Of a DNA stretch of 50,991 nucleotides, positions 16,799 through 25,231 are shown in pieces (position 1 is the first letter of the stretch; every line of letters begins with the position of its first letter). The notes beneath the pieces were generated by a model that did not search any database, was not told the origin of the DNA, and saw only the letters and a list, made by a program, of their open reading frames with translations. Position numbers and translations under genes: made by a program. The stretch is taken from contig JAFGPK010000053.1 in the NCBI GenBank assembly GCA_016936235.1, forward strand, positions 1-50,991. Direction: 5' to 3'. Source of the stretch: Candidatus Fermentibacteraceae bacterium (GTDB lineage: Bacteria; Fermentibacterota; Fermentibacteria; Fermentibacterales; JCC-6).

Positions 16799-18246
16799 AG
16801 ATAGCGGCCGTGAACCCGCCGTTCCTTCCGGATTACAGCAGGGGGCAGAGAAGCCCGGCCGTGACCAGGAGCGGCACCCTGTACTATCCCATCTGGCTGG
16901 CCTACGCAGCCGGGGCGCTGGAGCAGGCCGGTCACGAAGTCGACCTTGTCGACGCACCCGCGGAAGGGCTGGACGAAGGGCAGGCAAGGGACAGGGTTCT
17001 TGCCGGCGGTCCGGGCCTGGTCGTTGTGGAGACTTCCACGCCTTCAATAGAGTCCGATGCCTCCTTCGCCGACGGACTGGCCGGCGAGGGTATCACGGTG
17101 GTGCTCGTGGGAACCCATCCGTCCGCGCTTCCTGAAGAGACACTTGAGCTTGGAGAGCTTTTCCAGGGGGTGGTGACCGGCGAGTACGAACTTCCGCTGC
17201 TGGGTCTGGCCTACGCCCTGGAGAAGGGTCTCGACCCTGCCGAGGTGAAGGGCCTCTGCCTAAGGACACCGGGCGGAGGGTCCTTGCGCACCGGTGAAGG
17301 GGAGAAAGTGGAGGACCTGGACTCCATCCCCTGGGTCAGCAGGGTGTACGCCAGGCACCTTGACATTCCCAGGTACAACAATCCCAACGCCCTTCACCCC
17401 CAGGTGATGATCATGGGAGGCAGGGGCTGCCCGCACGGCTGCACGTTCTGCGTATTTCCCCAGACCCTCCAGGGCAGGAGGTTCAGGAGGAGATCAGTGC
17501 GGGACATAACCGGGGAGGTTCTCTGGGTTCAGGAGCATCTGCCCGGGGTCAGGGCCGTCTTCTTCGAGGACGATACCATTTCCGCCGACACGGGGAGACT
17601 GCGGGAGCTGGCCGCCTCCTTCGTCCGCAGTGGAGTGTCCGTATCCTGGACCTGCAACATGCGGGCCGATGTGGATCTCGAGACCCTCAAGCTCTGCGCG
17701 GGGTCGGGTCTGCGTTCGGTTTGCGTCGGCTTCGAGAGCGGAAGCGACAGGATGCTGGAAGCCATGCGCAAGGGTATAACGGCGGACATGTCCAGGAAGT
17801 TCATGGAGAACGCTAGAGCGGCGGGGATACTTGTCCACGGCTGCTTCATGGTGGGAACTGCGGGGGAGACCAGGGAGACAATGGAGGAAACCCTACGGTT
17901 CTCCCTGGAACTGGACCCCGACACCGCGCAGTTCTACCCGATGATGGTCTACCCGGGTACTGAGGCCTACAGGCAGGCCGAGGGCTCGGGAAACCTGACT
18001 GCATGCCGTTGGAGGGACTGGCTCACCGACGAGGGTCTTCACAACTGCGTCGTGAGGACGGAGAGCCTGACATCGGAGGAACTGGTTGATTTCTGCGACA
18101 TGGCCAGAAGGAAGTTCTACCTCCGTCCCGGCTACGTACTGAGAAAACTTTGGAGAAGTCTGCGCGACCCGGACGAGGCCCACAGGACCCTGCGCGCATT
18201 CGCGACCTTCCGGAGGTACCTTTTCAGGAACTCGAGGCGGAGATGA
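16795..18246 (+). CDS. B12-binding-type radical SAM enzyme
   Basis: The 483-residue protein has an N-terminal Rossmann-like domain (1-150) of the cobalamin-binding class: KIAAVNPPFLP, LVVVETSTPS and VLVGTHPSALPEE. A canonical DxHxxG cobalamin ligand is not seen. The radical SAM core follows with the iron-sulfur CxxxCxxC in GRGCPHGCTFCVFP near residue 214 and GFESGSDRMLEAMRKG downstream. Related enzymes methylate or rearrange unactivated carbons in lipids, hopanoids, sugars or antibiotics. It overlaps genes on both sides by 4 bases, deep inside the glycan operon, so a sugar or lipid-carrier modification is the best guess. Confidence 0.85.
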   Translation: MKIAAVNPPFLPDYSRGQRSPAVTRSGTLYYPIWLAYAAGALEQAGHEVDLVDAPAEGLDEGQARDRVLAGGPGLVVVETSTPSIESDASFADGLAGEGITVVLVGTHPSALPEETLELGELFQGVVTGEYELPLLGLAYALEKGLDPAEVKGLCLRTPGGGSLRTGEGEKVEDLDSIPWVSRVYARHLDIPRYNNPNALHPQVMIMGGRGCPHGCTFCVFPQTLQGRRFRRRSVRDITGEVLWVQEHLPGVRAVFFEDDTISADTGRLRELAASFVRSGVSVSWTCNMRADVDLETLKLCAGSGLRSVCVGFESGSDRMLEAMRKGITADMSRKFMENARAAGILVHGCFMVGTAGETRETMEETLRFSLELDPDTAQFYPMMVYPGTEAYRQAEGSGNLTACRWRDWLTDEGLHNCVVRTESLTSEELVDFCDMARRKFYLRPGYVLRKLWRSLRDPDEAHRTLRAFATFRRYLFRNSRRR

Positions 18247-19208
18247 ACGCCCCGTTCCCCATCAGCGTGATCGTTCCGGCCTGGAACGATTTTCAGGACC
18301 TGGAGAAATGCCTCATGGCCCTTTCCCGACAGACTGCCAGGGACAGGATGGAGGTAGTTGTCTCCCTTGACGGAGGCGACCCCCTCCCGGCCCGACTGGA
18401 ACCCCTGACGGACAAGGTCGTGTCGGGAGATCATGCGGGACCCGCGGCGGCCAGGAACAGGGGCTTTCGGAATTCGGCAGGCGATTATGTGCTTTTCACC
18501 GATTCCGACTGCGTTCCCGCGGCTGACTGGGCCGAGGAGATGACGGCCGTACTGGAGTCCGGGGCGGATGCCGTCAAGGGCGTCTACACCGGAGGCGGGA
18601 GGAAGCTCATACAGAGGCTGGCGCAGATAGAGTTCCTGGAGAGGTACAGCCTTCTGAAGAGGAACCCTGACGTGGACATGGTGGACACGTATTCCGCCGG
18701 TTACAGGAGGGAAGCTCTGGAAGCTTCCGGAGGGTTCGACGAGTCGTTCCCTTTCCCTGACCATGAGGACGTGGACCTCTCGTACAGGATGGCATCCATG
18801 GGCTTCATCATGAGGTTCGCCCCCCGGGCCGGCGTGTCCCACAGCCACAGGGATTCATGGATCGCCTATTTCAGGATGAAGTACGGAAGGGGGAGATGGC
18901 GGACAAAGGTATTAAGGAGATATCCGCGCAAGACCGGATCCGACTCCTATACACCCGCCTGCATGATGCTTCAGATAGCTCTCTGCGCGCTTCTTCCCGC
19001 GATGATACTGCTGCTGGCGGTCTCACCGGTCCCCTTTGCCTCATGGTCGGCCCTATTCCTCCTTTCCACCATTCCTCTTGCCGCGAAGACCCTGAGGCAT
19101 GATCCCGTCCTGCTCCCTCTCGTTCCTCTTTTTTCATTCTGGAGGGGCTGCGCACTGTCATCGGGACTTCTGAGAGGTATATTCGGCCCCGACAAGGAGG
19201 CGGAATGA
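18243..19208 (+). CDS. Glycosyltransferase family 2, membrane-associated
   Basis: The 321-residue product begins MNAPFPISVIVPAWND, a GT-A nucleotide-binding strand. The metal site is FTDSDCVPAADW (DxD near residue 87) and the catalytic-side motif is DHEDVDLSYRM. A hydrophobic C-terminal region (about 240-315) carries two or three transmembrane helices. ATG 18243 overlaps the radical SAM stop as ATGA; a longer reading starting at 18150 lies inside that gene and is rejected. It should extend the glycan at the cytosolic face of the inner membrane from a nucleotide sugar. Exact linkage is unknown. Confidence 0.87.
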   Translation: MNAPFPISVIVPAWNDFQDLEKCLMALSRQTARDRMEVVVSLDGGDPLPARLEPLTDKVVSGDHAGPAAARNRGFRNSAGDYVLFTDSDCVPAADWAEEMTAVLESGADAVKGVYTGGGRKLIQRLAQIEFLERYSLLKRNPDVDMVDTYSAGYRREALEASGGFDESFPFPDHEDVDLSYRMASMGFIMRFAPRAGVSHSHRDSWIAYFRMKYGRGRWRTKVLRRYPRKTGSDSYTPACMMLQIALCALLPAMILLLAVSPVPFASWSALFLLSTIPLAAKTLRHDPVLLPLVPLFSFWRGCALSSGLLRGIFGPDKEAE

Positions 19209-20596
19209 AGCTGGCCCCTGCCCGAAGAGCCGACCGGGTTCTGATGATCCTGTTCATGATGGTGGACTTCATCTCCATACCACTGGTCTTCATGATGATC
19301 TGGGTCCTGAGGACCGTCATCCTGGTTGACATGCTGCCTGAGTTCCATCACGGAGTGGGGCTCTACCTGACGGCGCTTCCCGTGGTGGCAGTGCTCTGGG
19401 TGTTCTCCTTCGCGAGGGCGGGGCTGTACGTGCCCAGGAGGTACCCGGGGGGAATGGGTGAGATACAGCGGCTCCTGCGGGCCTGCGCCACTCTTCTCAT
19501 CTCGCTGATGGCGGCAAGCTATCTTGCAAGGATGGAATACTCCAGGCTGATGCTGTTCATGTTCATCGGGGCGGCTTTTCCGGTCTCCGCGCTGGGCAGA
19601 TTCGCTGCAAGGAAGGTTGCGAAGAGGGTGGCCCCGGTGAGGGAAGTACCCAGGATACTGGTGGTGGGTACGGGCGAGGTGGCTTCCAGGGTGGTGAGAT
19701 CACTGAGCAGGCTGCCCGGCAGGGCGCCGGAGATAGCCGGAGTGGTGTCGCTGGAAGAGGGCACCGGTGGTTCATTCCATGGCATACCCGTTGTCTCCGG
19801 TCTTTCCGGACTGGAGGAGATGATAGGGAAGCTTGACATAGACGAGGTTTTCTTCGCATCACCCGAACTCGACCACTCGAGTATTCTGGAGACGATATCG
19901 TCCATGGAGTGCACCAAGATACACTACAGGCTGGTCACCGACCTTTTCGAGATCGCCCTGGGCATCACGGACCTGGACGACCTGGCGAAGCTGCCGATAG
20001 TCGAGATCGGGTACGGTCAGCCGGGTACCCTGCACCGCTTCACCAAGAGGTTCATGGACGCCGCCATGTCCCTGTTGCTCCTCATCGTCCTTCTGCCGGT
20101 GATGGCCCTGATCTTCATCATCCACCTTCTGAGCGGGAAAGGGTCCCCCATCTTCAGGCAGAAGAGGGTCGGGCTCAGGGGCAGGGAGTTCACCCTGTAC
20201 AAGTTCAGGACCATGAAGCCTGATTCCGACGAGTACGAGGTCGCTCCGATCTCGATGGACGACAGGAGGGTGACCAGGCTCGGCCACTTCCTGAGGAGGA
20301 CAAGTCTCGACGAGCTTCCACAGCTTTTCAACGTGCTTCGCGGGGATATGAGCATGGTGGGCCCGAGGCCGGAGATGCCCTTCATAGCGAAGGAGTACAC
20401 CAGCTGGCAGAGGCACAGGCTGGACGTCAAGCCCGGACTCACCGGAATGTGGCAGATAATGGGCAGGAAGGAACTTCCTCTTCATGACAATCTGGAATAT
20501 GATTACTACTATATCAGGAATCAGTCTCTGATGCTGGATGTCACCATACTGCTCAGGACAATAGCCGTCATCTTCAGGGGAAGGGGTGCCTACTGA
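19205..20596 (+). CDS. Undecaprenyl-phosphate sugar phosphotransferase (WbaP/WcaJ-like)
   Basis: The 463-residue protein has four N-terminal transmembrane helices (1-135), a Rossmann-like region (about 150-250; ILVVGTGEVASRVVRSL) and the monotopic phosphoglycosyl transferase domain at about 275-463. The hallmark KFRTMKPDSDE, the RRTSLDELPQLFNVL catalytic stretch with adjacent Asp-Glu, and GDMSMVGPRPE are all present. It transfers a sugar phosphate to undecaprenyl phosphate, starting glycan assembly. ATG overlaps the GT2 stop. Its own TGA overlaps a CTG that probably starts the next gene. Confidence 0.93.
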   Translation: MKLAPARRADRVLMILFMMVDFISIPLVFMMIWVLRTVILVDMLPEFHHGVGLYLTALPVVAVLWVFSFARAGLYVPRRYPGGMGEIQRLLRACATLLISLMAASYLARMEYSRLMLFMFIGAAFPVSALGRFAARKVAKRVAPVREVPRILVVGTGEVASRVVRSLSRLPGRAPEIAGVVSLEEGTGGSFHGIPVVSGLSGLEEMIGKLDIDEVFFASPELDHSSILETISSMECTKIHYRLVTDLFEIALGITDLDDLAKLPIVEIGYGQPGTLHRFTKRFMDAAMSLLLLIVLLPVMALIFIIHLLSGKGSPIFRQKRVGLRGREFTLYKFRTMKPDSDEYEVAPISMDDRRVTRLGHFLRRTSLDELPQLFNVLRGDMSMVGPRPEMPFIAKEYTSWQRHRLDVKPGLTGMWQIMGRKELPLHDNLEYDYYYIRNQSLMLDVTILLRTIAVIFRGRGAY

Positions 20597-21384
20597 CCAG
20601 TTTACTGCTTCTCTTCCTTTCATTCGTGCAGGTATTCCCGCAGGGTCCCGGAGCCGCGGGCTGCGCCTCGGGCGCCTATGCATGGTCCGACGACGCCGTC
20701 AGCTGCCTTTCCGCACCCGCGGGACTCGTTAGGATGACCGGAAAGCAGCTGTCGGTTTACACGTCCGCCAGCGATCCCGACAACGGGACTCTCGTGGTGG
20801 CCGCAGCGGGCATGTCAGGGTCGAGGCATTACGGCGTCTCAGCGGGGTGGACAGGGAGCGAGGACGCTCCGGATACCCTGAGAGCCGCCATCAGCACCGC
20901 AAGGACCATAAGGGGAGACCCTGTGGGTTTCATGGATGGGGTTTTCGGTCCCAGCATCTCCATCGGAACCTCCCTGGGCTACATCTCCGCCGATGATGGC
21001 TCGGGAGGTACTTCCAGCATGCTGTCGGCGGAGCTGGGCTTCCAGTTCTCCGTTTTTCCCACCGTGGCCATCGGAGCCGACATGTCGGGCATTCGGCTCC
21101 TGGGGGACAGGCTCGGGAACAGGAGGGTGGACTACGGGTTCACCACCGTTTTCGACAAGAGGTTCAGAGGGCATTTTTCCGTTACCGACGGGAACGCCTC
21201 GGTGGGATTCGAGCTGGGAGTGAAGGACTGGCTTACTGTCAGGTCCGGTTCCGACGGTTCCTCGTGGAATTCCGGAGCCACCCTCCAACTGGGATGGTTC
21301 GAGCTGGAATGGGCGGTAGCACTGGATGACGCTGACTGCAGGCAGGTGTTCGGGATGACGTTCACGCGGGAAGGCGGTCCGTGA
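20593..21384 (+). CDS. Putative outer-membrane beta-barrel protein, probable CTG start
   Basis: No ATG, GTG or TTG gives a signal peptide. The frame upstream of GTG 20626 is open and reads CTG-ACC-AGT-TTA from 20593, giving LTSLLLLFLSFVQVFPQGPG, a convincing signal peptide. CTG 20593 overlaps the previous TGA as CTGA and has GGGG (20583-20586) six bases upstream, matching the coupled overlaps used throughout this operon. The 263-residue product continues with AYAWSDDAVSCLSAPAGL, resembling the N terminus of PorV/UPF0164-like barrels, then Gly-rich amphipathic strands. It is coupled to a second barrel gene by GTGA. Function unknown; an alternative start is GTG 20626. Confidence 0.6.
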   Translation: MTSLLLLFLSFVQVFPQGPGAAGCASGAYAWSDDAVSCLSAPAGLVRMTGKQLSVYTSASDPDNGTLVVAAAGMSGSRHYGVSAGWTGSEDAPDTLRAAISTARTIRGDPVGFMDGVFGPSISIGTSLGYISADDGSGGTSSMLSAELGFQFSVFPTVAIGADMSGIRLLGDRLGNRRVDYGFTTVFDKRFRGHFSVTDGNASVGFELGVKDWLTVRSGSDGSSWNSGATLQLGWFELEWAVALDDADCRQVFGMTFTREGGP

Positions 21385-22655
21385 TGATCCTTCTTCTGAC
21401 CGCGGCCCTTTTGGCAGGCGGCGGCGGTTCCACAGGTCCCGATTCCTCCGGGACCGGCCTGATCCCCGAGGACTGGGACTTCGGGTACTGCGCATTGTTC
21501 CAGGCGAACGCCGCCGGAAGCTGGACGGACAAGCAGCCTTTGATGGACAGTACTTGCTTCGACGCAGAGTTCTCCGTTTACACCCTCTCCAGGGAGGTGG
21601 ACCTGCTGGCCACCGCGGTCGCCCGCAGTGAAGGGTCCCCTGAGGTCGGTCTCAGAAGGGCAAGGGCCTCGGTGAGGTGGCCGGGAACGCCGTGGCTGGG
21701 AGGCAGTGTGCATTACGCTGACCGGCAGCCCTTCATCCCCGGACTGCGACAGCCGGTGGCCGAATGGGGATGGATCAACGCGGACTCCATCATGGGCTTC
21801 GGCGTATCCGGCGGGGGGATACTGGGTTTTCAGGCCTTCTACCTGCTGCAGGAAGTCCAGGGCGATACTCTGGAGCAGCTCAACGTATTCTCCCCGTGGC
21901 TGGGTTTCGCCGGGCTGGATTACTACAGGGCCAGACTGGCGTCCGGTGATTCTATTCCCGGCGGCGAGGTTATCGTGAACGCTCTTGCCATAAGGACCGA
22001 TTTCCGCTACGCCAGTCCATGGCTGGTGATAACCGGAAGCGACGGCCAGGCGGGAAGATGGGCCCTCAGCGGTGATATCAGGGATATCAGACCCTTCGAG
22101 ACCGGATGGGGCAGGCTGGAGGTGGTTCCGGGTATCCGTTTCGCCGGGGATTCCGTGGACCTCGTCACAGATGCCTACACTCCGGGCCAGCGGATACTGA
22201 CCCTCGGGACCTATCTCGAATCACGCAGGTATATGGTCTCGGCGGGCCTTGAGGGGATGGTGGACCTGGAGAGCGACAGCCTGAGCGGGGTCTCCGCCAC
22301 GGCAGGCATGGTCTCCACTGGGGGAGTGACCTGGGACATGATGCTGTCCGTCTTCGCGGATGGCGATTACAGCGGCACTCTGGCTACCGGTATCTCTGAC
22401 GGCTTCGCCTCGGCGGGTATGATGCTGGAGGTCATCGACGACAGCACCAGGCTTAACGGAACCGCGTCCTATTCCCCCAGAAGGGACGTCTGCGCCGAGA
22501 TCTCCGTGGCCGGCGACCTCGACGACAGCCTTCAACCTTCCTGCGCGGTTGCCGTGTCCTCGGCCCTAGGACCGGTAAAGGGGCTTCTGGCGGTCGACTG
22601 GACCTATGGCTCCTCACCGGTCTTCAGGCTGAACCTGAGAGGATTTCTCCGATGA
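21381..22655 (+). CDS. Putative outer-membrane beta-barrel protein
   Basis: The 424-residue protein begins with a short signal peptide, (M)MILLLTAALLAGGGG. GTG 21381 overlaps the preceding stop as GTGA, and ATG 21384 directly follows. The body is a series of amphipathic strands separated by Gly/Asp turns (for example GFGVSGGGILGFQAFYLL, GWGRLEVVPGIRF) and ends in VFRLNLRGFLR. No family is recognised. Its position between another barrel and a CBM48-like lipoprotein in a glycan operon suggests an outer-membrane role in glycan placement or secretion, which is inference. Confidence 0.6.
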   Translation: MMILLLTAALLAGGGGSTGPDSSGTGLIPEDWDFGYCALFQANAAGSWTDKQPLMDSTCFDAEFSVYTLSREVDLLATAVARSEGSPEVGLRRARASVRWPGTPWLGGSVHYADRQPFIPGLRQPVAEWGWINADSIMGFGVSGGGILGFQAFYLLQEVQGDTLEQLNVFSPWLGFAGLDYYRARLASGDSIPGGEVIVNALAIRTDFRYASPWLVITGSDGQAGRWALSGDIRDIRPFETGWGRLEVVPGIRFAGDSVDLVTDAYTPGQRILTLGTYLESRRYMVSAGLEGMVDLESDSLSGVSATAGMVSTGGVTWDMMLSVFADGDYSGTLATGISDGFASAGMMLEVIDDSTRLNGTASYSPRRDVCAEISVAGDLDDSLQPSCAVAVSSALGPVKGLLAVDWTYGSSPVFRLNLRGFLR

Positions 22656-23032
22656 GGATTAAAGCTCTTTCCGTCATGGTCTCCCTGCTGACACTGCTCT
22701 GCGGCTGCGGGATCCTGACCCCAGTGGAAAAACCCGCGCCGGACGGGAGGAACCTGATCCTGTGGATGCCGGGAGCTTCATCGGTCCAGGTGCTGGCCGA
22801 CTGGAACGAATGGGGAGGGTCAGTGGCGGCAGGCGGCATCTCAAACCCCTCCTCCGGGAACATGACCAGGGGCGAGAACGGTTTCTGGACCCTGGACATC
22901 TCGCACCTCGAAGGCGGCTCATACCGGTACACCTTCCTGGTCAACGGCCACAGGTGGCTGCGGGACCGTGATAATCCCCTGACGGCGGAATTCCAGGGGC
23001 GCACGGTATCCCTCATAATGGTTCCCGACTGA
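22652..23032 (+). CDS. Lipoprotein with CBM48/glycogen-binding-like domain
   Basis: The 126-residue product has a lipoprotein signal with lipobox LLCGC near residue 18. The remainder (about 30-125) matches the isoamylase N-terminal/AMPK-type carbohydrate-binding fold: FW-like strand VQVLADWNEWGG, then NGFWTLDISHLEGGSYRY and FLVNGHRWLRDRDNP, ending in a strand. In such domains the conserved tryptophans and the NGHRW strand support binding to alpha-glucan. The gene overlaps the previous one as ATGA and is followed by a MalK-like ATPase. It may bind glycan at the membrane surface; it has no catalytic domain. Confidence 0.75.
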   Translation: MRIKALSVMVSLLTLLCGCGILTPVEKPAPDGRNLILWMPGASSVQVLADWNEWGGSVAAGGISNPSSGNMTRGENGFWTLDISHLEGGSYRYTFLVNGHRWLRDRDNPLTAEFQGRTVSLIMVPD

Positions 23033-23054
23033 TACTCTCGAAAGGACGTGCCCA

Positions 23055-24116
23055 TTGGCTTCGGTTAGATTCAGCGGCGTCAGCAAGATTTATGACAACA
23101 GCGTTCTTGCTCTTGCCAGGTTCGACCTTGAGGTCAGTGACGGTGAGTTCCTGGTCCTCGTAGGACCCAGCGGCTGCGGCAAGTCCACCACTCTCAGGGT
23201 GCTGGCGGGGCTCGAGGTTCCCACCACCGGGGAACTGTTCATCGGCGACAGGAACGTTACCCGCATGAAACCTCAGGAACGCGACATCGCGATGGTCTTT
23301 CAGAACTACGCCCTCTATCCGCACATGAGCGTCTTCGACAACATGGCCTTCTCCCTGAGGATGAGAAGGATGGAGTCCTCCATGATAAACAGGAACGTAA
23401 TGGAGGCTGCGGAGATACTCGGTATCTCCCCGTACATGGACAGGAAGCCCAGGGAGCTCTCGGGGGGGCAGCGGCAGCGTGTGGCTCTCGGAAGGGCCAT
23501 CGTAAGGCATCCGTCGGTCTTCCTTTTCGACGAGCCGCTGTCCAACCTCGATGCCAAACTGAGGGTCCAGATGCGGAACGAGCTGAGCCAGCTGCATACC
23601 AAGCTGGGATCAACGATGATCTATGTGACCCATGACCAGGCCGAGGCTATGACCCTTGGGGACCGTATCGTCGTGCTCAAGGACGGTGACATACAGCAGA
23701 CGGATACTCCGCTGGAACTCTACGATCACCCTGACAACAGCTTCGTGGCAGGGTTCATAGGCAGTCCGTCGATGAACTTCCTGGAAGCGGAGCTGAAGCG
23801 CGGCACACTTGAGGCAGGCGGTTTCTCCATCGATGCTTCTCCATTCGGCCGTATTCCGGACGGTGAGTACCTGTTCGGGATAAGGCCGGAGGACATACAG
23901 CCTGAAGCGGGGAGCCCTCTCTACGGAGCTGTGGAGGTAGTGGAGACTCTGGGCAACGAGAACATAATCTACATGCGCTTCGCCGGCAGGCAGTTCGCGG
24001 TAAGGTGCGGCCCCAAGGTTCAGTCTTCGCCGGGAGAGAGGTTCCATTTCCGTATGGACCTCCACAGGAGCCACCTGTTCAACGAGGACGGGATAAGGAT
24101 CGAGAAGGATGACTGA
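23055..24116 (+). CDS. MalK/UgpC-like ABC transporter ATPase, orphan
   Basis: The 353-residue protein has Walker A GPSGCGKST near residue 37-45, Q-loop FQNYALYPHMSVFDN, signature LSGGQRQRVALGRA, Walker B FLFDEPLSNLD and the H-loop THDQAEAM, all intact. From about 240 on there is a TOBE regulatory domain (FGIRPEDIQP) typical of carbohydrate-uptake ATPases. The start is TTG 23055 with AAAGGA upstream. No permease or solute-binding gene lies nearby, so it may serve several sugar importers encoded elsewhere, as MsmX does. Its presence after the CBM48-like lipoprotein is odd in a glycan export locus. Confidence 0.92.
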   Translation: MASVRFSGVSKIYDNSVLALARFDLEVSDGEFLVLVGPSGCGKSTTLRVLAGLEVPTTGELFIGDRNVTRMKPQERDIAMVFQNYALYPHMSVFDNMAFSLRMRRMESSMINRNVMEAAEILGISPYMDRKPRELSGGQRQRVALGRAIVRHPSVFLFDEPLSNLDAKLRVQMRNELSQLHTKLGSTMIYVTHDQAEAMTLGDRIVVLKDGDIQQTDTPLELYDHPDNSFVAGFIGSPSMNFLEAELKRGTLEAGGFSIDASPFGRIPDGEYLFGIRPEDIQPEAGSPLYGAVEVVETLGNENIIYMRFAGRQFAVRCGPKVQSSPGERFHFRMDLHRSHLFNEDGIRIEKDD

Positions 24117-24157
24117 AATCAAATCTGAACGGATTCCCGGGGGCGGTGGTCCCAGCG

Positions 24158-25231
24158 ATGAGCATTAGGGAGATCATACTGGCCTTTCTGGCTTCTCTGA
24201 GCCTGAGTGTCCTGATAACTCCGCTGGCAAGGATAACGGCCCTCAAGTGCAGTCTTATGGACAGGCCGGAGGGCAGGAAGAAGCACCTCATGTCCACTCC
24301 TCTCCTTGGAGGGATGGCGATCTACGTCGCTTTCACGGCCACCGTGCTTGGGGGCATGCTGATGATACGCGGGGGACAGGGAATGATAACCCTGTCCTGG
24401 GGAACCCTCTGCGTCATGGTCATGGTGGCGGGAGGCCTGATGGCCCTTGTGGGTCTGATCGACGACATTCTCGGTCTCAGACCGGTGGTGAAACTGTTGC
24501 TGCACACAATAGCGGCCGTTCTGGCGGGCCTCTTCTTCATAACCAAGGGAGCACTGCTGAGCATCTTCCTCACCGGCAGCAGTCTGGCGTGGCTCTCGAT
24601 CCCGATCACGGTCATCTGGCTCGTGGGGATCACGAACTCCGTGAACCTGCTGGACCATGCGGACGGACTTTCAGCGGGGACCTGCGCCATAGCAGCGATA
24701 TTCTTCTCCATAGTGAACATCATCTCGGGGAACTACCCGGTATCCTTCATAAGCGCTGCACTGGCAGGTTCCGCCATCGGTTTCTTCGTATACAACTACA
24801 ACCCGGCTTCGATCTTCATGGGGGATTGCGGCAGCAATATGCTGGGTTTCATGCTGGGCATAATTGCGGTTCTGGGAGTGTACACGCCCGAGGGTTCCAT
24901 GCGGGAGATAGCTGTTTTCACTCCTGTTCTGATCCTGGCCCTGCCCATGATCGACACGGCTTTTGTGCTGAGGTTCAGATGGAAGGCGGGAAAGCCGCTT
25001 TTCGGCGCCGACCGCAATCACCTCGCCCACAGGCTGATGAGGATCGGACTCACCCATGACCAGGCGGTAAGGGTCCTCCTGGCCGTGGCGCTGCTCATGG
25101 GCATCCCGGCCCTGCTTCTGCCGACCCTGCAGCCCTACCAGGCCGTGCTCATCTTCGCCCATGCAGTGGGCCTGGTAGTCCTGTTCGCGTTCTTCATGCA
25201 CCACGCCGAGACCAGGGGGCACGATCAATGA
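24158..25231 (+). CDS. WecA/TagO-like polyprenyl-phosphate HexNAc-1-phosphate transferase
   Basis: The 357-residue polytopic protein belongs to the MraY/WecA/TagO superfamily: LMDRPEGRKKH and TPLLGGMAIY at the N terminus, LVGLIDDILGLRPVVKL, the active-site motif ITNSVNLLDHADGLSAG and FMGDCGSNMLGF, then the histidine motif NHLAHRL. The usual Asn in LLDNxDGL is His here and GDSGS is GDCGS. It links a hexosamine-1-phosphate to undecaprenyl phosphate. ATG 24158 has GGTGG eight bases upstream; GTG 24146 is possible. It overlaps the next gene as ATGA. It is the second initiating enzyme in this locus. Confidence 0.88.
   Translation: MSIREIILAFLASLSLSVLITPLARITALKCSLMDRPEGRKKHLMSTPLLGGMAIYVAFTATVLGGMLMIRGGQGMITLSWGTLCVMVMVAGGLMALVGLIDDILGLRPVVKLLLHTIAAVLAGLFFITKGALLSIFLTGSSLAWLSIPITVIWLVGITNSVNLLDHADGLSAGTCAIAAIFFSIVNIISGNYPVSFISAALAGSAIGFFVYNYNPASIFMGDCGSNMLGFMLGIIAVLGVYTPEGSMREIAVFTPVLILALPMIDTAFVLRFRWKAGKPLFGADRNHLAHRLMRIGLTHDQAVRVLLAVALLMGIPALLLPTLQPYQAVLIFAHAVGLVVLFAFFMHHAETRGHDQ

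Noticed and set aside
19859-20683. A 274-codon antisense frame across the WbaP-like transferase.
   Set aside because: It is a shadow of a gene with clear catalytic motifs and would cover the start of the next gene as well.
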